Position numbers and translations under genes: made by a program | Assembly: GCA_030762935.1 (NCBI GenBank) | Contig: CM060899.1 | Location: forward strand, 12,383,001 to 12,447,000 | Length of the DNA: 64,000 bases | Source of the DNA: Hymenopus coronatus | Lineage: Eukaryota > Arthropoda > Insecta > Mantodea > Hymenopodidae | Direction of reading: 5' to 3' | Shown here: one piece after another, positions 57,590 through 64,000 of the stretch | Position numbering within the stretch: position 1 is the first letter of the stretch | Layout: every line of letters starts with the position of its first letter | Notes under the pieces: generated by a model | The model's input: the letters and a program-made list of their open reading frames with translations, nothing else | What the model was told of the DNA's origin: nothing | Databases searched by the model: none

Positions 57590-58040
57590 ATAAAATAATG
57601 CAGATGGAGTCAACCAAACACTCTATGGCCTCACATACCTAGGAGCATTTCGTCAACATCAAGAACAAAGAAACCAACAAATCTGCAGTGGCAGCACACT
57701 TTTGGAATGACCATCATAACATAGAAAAAAAGACTCATCTATTAAAATTGATGGTCCTACGTCAGAATTAAATATTTGGGAAAAAATTTATATAAAAAAG
57801 CACAGTGATTTCCTTATGAACTTTGACATCCTACTAGAAGTTAACGCACTACTAAGCCTCATAAAACCACCATCAGATGTTTCCACCCCAGAGAAGAAAG
57901 ACCCACAGAAGCACCAGGGTTCCAGCCAGTCAACGCCTTGATGATGCCTTCAACCGAAGGTGAAACGCATCAGGAAAAGGTTTAGGTATGTGAAGCCATA
58001 GAGGGTCTGGTCAACTCAATCTGTATTATTTTATAAATTG
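57590..58040 (+). mobile_element. Penelope-like element 3' end with inverted flanks
   Basis: WEKIYIKKHSDFLMNFD at about 57778-57828 matches the C-terminal tail of the Penelope-like pieces at 33.8-35.5 kb. The segment is bounded by inverted repeats of about 55 bp (TTTATAAAATAATGCAGATG at 57589 and its complement ending near 58040; both contain CCCTCTATGGCTTCACATACC-like sequence). This fits the inverted structures typical of Penelope-like insertions. Confidence 0.6.
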
Positions 58041-58044
58041 CTAC

Positions 58045-58437
58045 AGTGCTTCACAGTGTTAATTCCAATTGGTTTTTAACTATTTTGTAACAATTAGGTA
58101 ATTGGTTACAAAACTACATTTAATTAATATTACTAAAAGAAAGCCTATAAGTTTATGCAATTCTCAATGAATGAAACAAACATTGCTTTGATTGTCACAA
58201 GTGTTTTACCATTACTATGTCGTTAATTTGAAACATTTTTATAATAGTTATTTAAGAATATTATGAATTAATAAAGTTAATGTAATTGTAATAAACAACA
58301 AAATTGTTTTAAATTAAATAATGATAAATGTCACTTCTTTCCGAGCAAATACCTATTATTAGCAAACAGAGATTCTGTCTTGAAATTTAATTCTCTGATT
58401 ATTATAATTAAAGATACTAAATCCTTTGACATTTCAG
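58045..58437. other. End of zinc-finger intron 2
   Basis: AT-rich, no feature apart from the polypyrimidine/AG acceptor at 58437. Confidence 0.5.
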
Positions 58438-59119
58438 ATTATGCACAACGGATGTTTCTGTTGAGGGCAGTGGTAAATCACCATTTCCCTCTGACGAAGT
58501 CTTAGGCAGACACAGCAGCTTCTATAATGGAAATGATTGTCTTGAATATGAAAGTAAAGAAAGTGAAATCACAGAAATACCAACTGCAGAAGATCATTCT
58601 CAATCAGAACAACCTGGTAAACTAAGTGATGTGGAAGAAATGTACAGCAGGACTTTATGCTTGAATCAAAGGAATTTAATTAATAAGGGTGAAAGGTCAC
58701 ACAAGTGCATCATTTGTGGAAAGAAGTTTACCCATTTTTCAGATTTGAAAAAACATAATTGGATTCATGAGGGTAAGAGGCCATACCAATGTAAAACCTG
58801 TGATAAAAAGAGCTTTACTCGACTGTCAGATTTGAAAAGGCATAATTTGATTCATGATGGTATGAAGCCTTACCAATGTAAAACTTGTAACAAGAGCTTT
58901 ACTCGGTCATCACATTTGAAAACACATAATTTGATTCATGAGGGTAAGAAGCCACATGAATGTAAAAATTGTGGAAAGAGCTTCACCCAGATGTCACATT
59001 TGAAAACACATAATTTGATTCATGAGGGTAAGAAGTCACACCAGTGTAAAACTTGTAATAAGAATTTTACTCACTTTTCAAGTTTGAAAAGGCATAATTT
59101 GATTCATCAGAATCATTAA
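58438..59119 (+). CDS. C2H2 zinc-finger protein, terminal exon with five fingers
   Basis: The acceptor is GACATTTCAG at 58437. The open frame runs 226 codons to TAA at 59117-59119. The first ~80 residues are an acidic, serine-rich linker. Five tandem fingers follow, beginning CIICGKKF, CKTCDKKSF, CKTCNKSF, CKNCGKSF and CKTCNKNF, each ending HNxIH (H-x3-H). They are joined by HEGK(K/R)P-type linkers close to the classical TGEKP. Fingers 1 and 3-5 have the standard C-x2-C-x12-H-x3-H spacing. Finger 2 has one extra residue (x13). The protein is presumably a nuclear sequence-specific DNA-binding regulator; its targets are unknown. With the two upstream exons it totals about 380 residues. The sequence just after the stop looks like a broken sixth finger. 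Confidence 0.88.
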
Positions 59120-59210
59120 GCCACATAAGTGTCACATTTGCGAACAGAGGGTTGGTTACATTTTTTACAGCTTGAAAATGCATAATGGAATCATAGGGGA
59201 GGGGATTACA
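59113..59210 (+). pseudogene. Frameshifted sixth zinc finger after the stop codon
   Basis: After the linker position of finger 5, the frame shifted by one base reads KPHKCHICEQRV, then SLKMHN. This keeps two cysteines and one histidine of a finger, but the second histidine is gone. The linker holds 13 bases where the other repeats have 12. That single extra base creates the TAA that ends the present protein. Confidence 0.65.
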
Positions 59211-61153
59211 AAAATAAAAATATTGTCACATACTAAACATATAGCATACCTTACAGGATCAAACAATTGTATACACAGGGTTTTGGGATACACATATTAT
59301 TTAATGTATAAAGAAAAACAACTTTTACCATTTTTTATAATTTTGCCTTAAATCTTATTTAAAGAAATGTTTTATAATGATGTTCAAAATCTTATATCTG
59401 CACCAGGTCAGAGGAGCAGCAAACATATGTTTAACTGAGGTCTTTTGTTATCAACTTGCTGGAGTATTAAGGTATACATTGGAATAAATGAATCCCCTCC
59501 AGTTTTAAACTGTTTTTGTTTCTTTCTTTCTTCCTTTTCAAAATAGTATGCCATGTTTATATAATTACATAAATTGGCATATGGTTAATGCTACGTGGTA
59601 GCAGATTTTGCCATGCATGTTCAATCAGCTAGAAATTAAAGAAATATTTTCAGGTGGAAAAACAATAAAATGTGCATTTTGCACGCTCATCAAGATCATA
59701 AAATGCCTGCTCTAAGTAAGCTTAAGCCTCAGCAAATTTTAGAAGTTCAATCCCAAAATGGATTACTAATGTGGAATTAGTAATTATTATGAAGCATAAT
59801 CAAATTACATCATATTGTAGGTATCTTGTATAGTCATTTTGAATAAATTATATTTAACTTAGCAAGAGGTATTAAGTGGCAAGATGTGAGAATGCTAACA
59901 TTACTGTTCTCTTAAAGCATAGCTGGTAAAAGCAAGGATTTTATTATAAAAGCTTCAGTAGCTAGGACATAAGAGTCTTGTTCATCTGAGCTACTGATGT
60001 GAGACTTACTGATCAACATCCACTGAACATGCTTAGTTTTATTTAAAAATGTAAACTGCAAGATCTACAATGTATCAGGGAGTTGAATGGGGTTTGGATA
60101 ACCCTGGGTTCTCTCACTCCTAATCACACCTTATCTCTTGATATTAAATGCCGTGTGTTTCCTTGCACCCTTGTATATGTATTTATGACTCCTTATCTTT
60201 CTCCCAAATATACACCCATCTGCACCTTCCCTCTTACATGTATGAACAACTCTACATTTACCGTTACCAAATCAATCAGGTGACCCGGCTTCTGCAAGTG
60301 GGACAGTTGGCATAGGGTTCTTCAGTTTCCACCAGTGTTCCATTTTTATTGTTTGATGTCACAAATTTGTAAAATGTGCCCTGACCTAACCATACTGTGA
60401 TGAATTTCTACAAAAACAACCCTATTGCATTTTACACCCAAAACTTTATCTGACTCACCAATTTTTGATAAACAATTTTAGTTTGACTGTGCTCTTTACA
60501 CAGAAAATTCCTTAAAACACTGAATTATGTTCTTATTTTTCTAACTTTGATTCCCAAGCAAATCAGAAAGCTGCCTTTTAATATCTTCAACTTGTCTTGT
60601 CGATATGATGTGACAGTTTCTCTTCTACAAAATTTTTCATTGTACTGATGTCTGCATGTAACCCAGAGTTTCATTCTCTCTGTGACATATGGTTTTATGA
60701 GCACTCATTTAAGATTCAGGAGAAACACATCTTGCATCAGCATTGTTATTGCTGGCTTGGTTGGTACATCAGAACAGAACTTAGGAGTTTATTGCAGTAC
60801 ATTCAATAATGAAGAAAATAACTAATAGTTTTTTTTTAATAATGGATAATATTTTGACACTGATTTAGTATTTCTATAACTTGTGTTGCTTTCTTGTAAT
60901 ATAGAATCCTTTCTGGATTACTGGTTCCCTCATCAATGGCATTGCTATCAGTTGATCTTAATATGATTGCTTGATTCTTTTCTTGGGACAAGTATAATTG
61001 AAGGCAATTGACCTCTGCTCTTACATGGAGTTTAGAAGGAATTTTCAGTTTTGTTCTTCCTGAGTACCTATACAGTGGTGCCCTTCTTTTTTTAAGGTAT
61101 GCTTGTAGCTTATTTCAGCACATGAAATTTTACTAGCAGGTAAGGTCCACACT
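59120..61153 (+). other. Zinc-finger gene 3' flank, presumed 3'UTR then intergenic
   Basis: Apart from the broken finger there is no coding signal. AATAAA at 59483-59488 is a plausible polyadenylation signal about 360 nt after the stop. The rest is AT-rich unique-looking sequence up to the TTAA element at 61154. Confidence 0.4.
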
Positions 61154-61157
61154 TTAA

Positions 61158-62904
61158 CCCTTTTAGTGCCAGCCTGGTTAATAGAGAGGTATCTGAAAAA
61201 TGCCAAGCAATTTTGGAGCAGTATGCAGGGTTTGCAATTATTAGTGATAAAATGAGTACCAAATTATGCATGGATCTGAATTTTTTTTTTTTATGTATAG
61301 TAAACCCATTTCTCTGTTGTATAATATGTATTATTTGGTTCAAACATTTCTTCAACATTTTTAATAAAACCTTGAAAATAGAATAAAAAATCCCAAAATA
61401 ATCAATAATTAGACATACAAAGCCTTACTTTACTGAAAGCTCAGGTTAATCAAATGAAAGTAGAGACATCCCTTTATTAAAACCACAATCTATTTTGGTC
61501 TGGTGTTTTATTCTTTAAAATACAAATAATAAATTCATGAAATCTACATCTGAAAAAAATTACACACACATCAACGTATTAGAGTCAGCTGATAAGTCCT
61601 GAGCCTCACACAGATATGGCGCTATTAGGCCAGTTAGATGGTACCATCATATAATTTAGCTTTAGACCAGCTTGTATCCATAGTTACAGGTCAATAGCTT
61701 GTTTAGTTTTCGAATTACAGCATTTTAAACAAGATAGCTTTAGAGTTTCCACGAAAATGGACCAATGATTAAATACTTCCATTTGAAAGGCTTAATGCCT
61801 AAAGAAATCAAGGAGGAAATGGACTACATTAAAGGACTCTGGCGCTTCATATTCAATGATTAAAATGTGGGTTGCAGAGTTTAAAATGGAACATACAAGC
61901 ACTAGTGATGAGCCTTGCTCTGAATACCCTGTAGAAGTGACAACTCCAGAGATCGTTGAAAAAATTCATTGTTTAGTGCTGGAAGACTGCAGATAAAGTA
62001 GTTTGAGAGAGTAGAGGCTGTAAACAACAAAAGAATGTGCAGGCAATATTTTAAGTGATGTTTTGGGCTTTCACAAGGGCTGTGCAAGGTGGGTGCCACA
62101 TTTGTGGACACCTGATCAAAAGTTACAAAGAAAAACTTTCTATTAGAATGTGGAGCTCCACCGTAAAAATCCCAGTGAATTTTTGAGATGGCTTATTAAC
62201 ATGGATGCAACTTGGATACATCACCACACTTCAGAAAGTAAATCACAGTCAAAGTAGTAGATTGCACCAGGTGCATCAACTCCAAAAGAGGCAAAGTCAA
62301 TTTTGTCAGCTAACAAGGAAATGGCGAATGTTTTTTGGGATGCACAGGAAATTATTTTTATTAATTACTTGAAAAGGGTAAAAGTATCGCTGGTGACTAC
62401 TATGCAAGCTTACTGCAATGTTTGAGTGATGAGGTGAAAAGAAAAAGACCTCATTTGGCAAAAAAAAAAAAAAAAAAAAAAAATGTGTTTCTTCACGATT
62501 ATGCTCCAGCCCATTGTTCAGTCATTGCTATGGGAAAAATGTTCAGATTAAAGTTTGATTGCTTGAACATCCACCCTATTTGCCAGATCTGGCTCCCAGT
62601 GACTACCACCTATTCCCTAACCTCAAACAATTTGTTGGAGGACAAAGATTTCACATTGATGCAGTAAACAGCTATTTTTAGGACCCTACAGAGATGGTTT
62701 AATTTAATTAGAACACAGATATGACAAATATATTAGCCTTTCTGGAGATTATGTTGAGAAATTAAGCAAAAAAAATTCTTTTAAATGCTGTTTTCATTGA
62801 GAGACCCAGGACTTATCAGCCGACCCTCGTAATACAGCTAATAATGAAAATGGCATAAAGTAATAGGATACAGATGTAGCGTAGATCACTGTACAATTTA
62901 GCAC
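61158..62904 (+). mobile_element. piggyBac-like TTAA element, copy 5, carrying a nested mariner
   Basis: TTAA at 61154-61157 is followed by CCCTTTTAGTGCCAGCCTGG. The sequence is collinear with copy 2 to 61576 and resumes at 62835 (AGCTAATAATG.AAATGGCATAAAG) until 62904. The right end is missing; the Harbinger-type element begins at 62908. Confidence 0.75.
61579..62832 (+). mobile_element. Irritans-type mariner with both inverted repeats and TA duplication
   Basis: TA at 61577-61578 and 62833-62834 flank about 28-bp inverted repeats (TTAGAGTCAGCTGATAAGTC on the left; its partner TTACGAGGGTCGGCTGATAA read from the right). This is the usual irritans-subfamily terminus. At 1254 bp it is near full family length. 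The transposase remnants (KRPHLAKKK, YASLLQCL, HPPYLPDLAPSDYHLFPNLK) follow the family order, but stops, frameshifts and a 23-A run at 62461-62483 break the frame. Inactive. Confidence 0.9.
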
Positions 62905-62907
62905 TTA

Positions 62908-63730
62908 GGGCCAGTTGTATGAACTCAGAATAAACCTTTGTTAGACGTTAAATATGTTCTTGGTTTTATTAGTTTGGTTGACAATTTCTAGCTGCTGTAT
63001 TAAATATTGCCATCATCAAAGTGCAAACTGTAGTGGGAACGGTTTAATGTACTATTCGACATAACTACTAATATTTCTGTTGGTTAATAATACCTGTATA
63101 GCAAATTGGTTTTTTACTTATCTTGGTCCAACAATTCAAATATGAATATCTTAAGTTGATAGTGGCATTAGCAACACTAAAAGGTAACGTTCAAAATTCA
63201 CTTGCCAAGTATTTTAACGAATAAAAGGCAGAAATCAGGCTAAGTACATTAGCAGTTTTGAGTACAGAAACGGAAAGATGTCATATATCAGCACAAGATT
63301 CAACTTTGCACATATGGTAAGGTTTCATTCCCATACTCCTAACCTACCACAAGAAATCACAGTAAACACATGTGTTTATGTTTTGTGAAGTGTATAGCAA
63401 TTCTACATCCGAACATGCTTGCGAACATTCATAATTATTTCATAGTACTCTAAGTAGTTAAAATAAGAAATATTACATAGCTTAGGAACAGCTGATTGTG
63501 AAAATAATGCAAATTTTCAGCAAAATAAAGCAGTTATTATGTGTCAAGTTGCCCATGAATGACTTGTAATATAGCCAACGTTACAACATTAGTTTTAAAT
63601 CTACAAACAGTCGAGTAGATATCTAAGGAATAAAATTGCATCATACAACCCGGCATCACATTTATAACGTGAATACTGTATTCCAAGAATAACTATTCCA
63701 GCATTTATTCTGAGTTCATACAACCGGCTC
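62908..63730. mobile_element. Harbinger-type MITE with TTA target duplication
   Basis: The left end GGGCCAGTTGTATGAACTCA and the reverse complement of the right end (GAGCCGGTTGTATGAACTCA) match over 27 bp with two differences. TTA lies directly outside each end (62905-62907, 63731-63733), the 3-bp target expected for PIF/Harbinger elements. The 823-bp interior is non-coding. Confidence 0.8.
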
Positions 63731-63733
63731 TTA

Positions 63734-64000
63734 ATGAAACACATTTCCCTTTCCTTGTTTTTGCTTCTGCTATTCGAGAAACTATAAACACATATTGACC
63801 ATTATACTGGTTTAAAAATTACAGTCTAAATTTTCTGCTTAAGTGAACATTTTACACCACAAAATCTTATTTTTGTATGCTCATCTCAAAAGTGTAGTGA
63901 CTAACTATGCAGCTGCATGAAAATACTGCTTCACCAACCACAGTGCATCAGGATAGAATATTTCCAATCTAATCTCTCTGTATAACTGTGTCAGGGTGTA
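63734..64000. other. Flanking sequence, nothing recognised
   Basis: Does not resume the TTAA element, so the right part of that element has been lost or lies beyond the window. Confidence 0.4.

Overview
This window is AT-rich, intron-rich animal DNA. It most likely comes from an insect with a large, transposon-loaded genome. A polyneopteran such as a cockroach, termite or stick insect is my guess, based on the mix of tRNA-derived SINEs, mariner, piggyBac-like and Penelope-like remnants; no marker in the window settles it. There is no bacterial-type gene organisation, and most open frames are chance frames or decayed transposon code.

Two host genes can be supported. On the minus strand, four exons (21655-21338, 16403-16262, 10515-10345, 2742-2581) encode the N-terminal and middle parts of mannose-6-phosphate isomerase (MPI). 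Splice phases match across all three introns, and the four expected zinc-ligand positions (Q, H, E, H) are present. The first few codons and roughly the last third of the protein are not in the window. On the plus strand, exons 42869-43346, 51228-51259 and 58438-59119 encode a C2H2 zinc-finger protein of about 380 residues. It has an acidic N-terminus with four sumoylation-type motifs, a 32-nt microexon behind a GC-AG intron, five C-terminal fingers, and the frameshifted remains of a sixth finger just after the stop.

The rest is repeats. 1-2.5 kb: two decayed LINE 3' ends. 2.8-9.7 kb (MPI intron): two mariner relics, a terminal-inverted-repeat element, a Penelope-like GIY-YIG fragment, a LINE fragment and a piggyBac-like TTAA element. 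10.7-22.3 kb: a cluster of a 0.85-kb unclassified repeat family, a mariner 5' piece, a second inverted-repeat element, a second TTAA element and a SINE. 22.5-31.8 kb: a LINE 3' end, a small inverted-repeat element between two direct duplicates, more 0.85-kb repeats and SINEs. 32-39.8 kb: SINEs, a large Penelope-like palindrome, a piggyBac transposase fragment and a LINE fragment. 42-54 kb (zinc-finger introns): a Tc1/IS630-like transposase piece, a TTAA element, a long-inverted-repeat element split by a SINE, and a ~1.2-kb minisatellite of ~52-bp units split by another SINE. 54-64 kb: a SINE, a Penelope-like fragment, the zinc-finger exon, and a nest of an irritans-type mariner and a Harbinger-type MITE inside a TTAA element.

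I found no convincing new biological system. The most notable items are the unclassified 0.85-kb hairpin-ended repeat family, the higher-order minisatellite, the GC-AG/microexon structure with repeated SUMO-type motifs in the zinc-finger gene, and the nested transposons whose order of insertion can be read directly.
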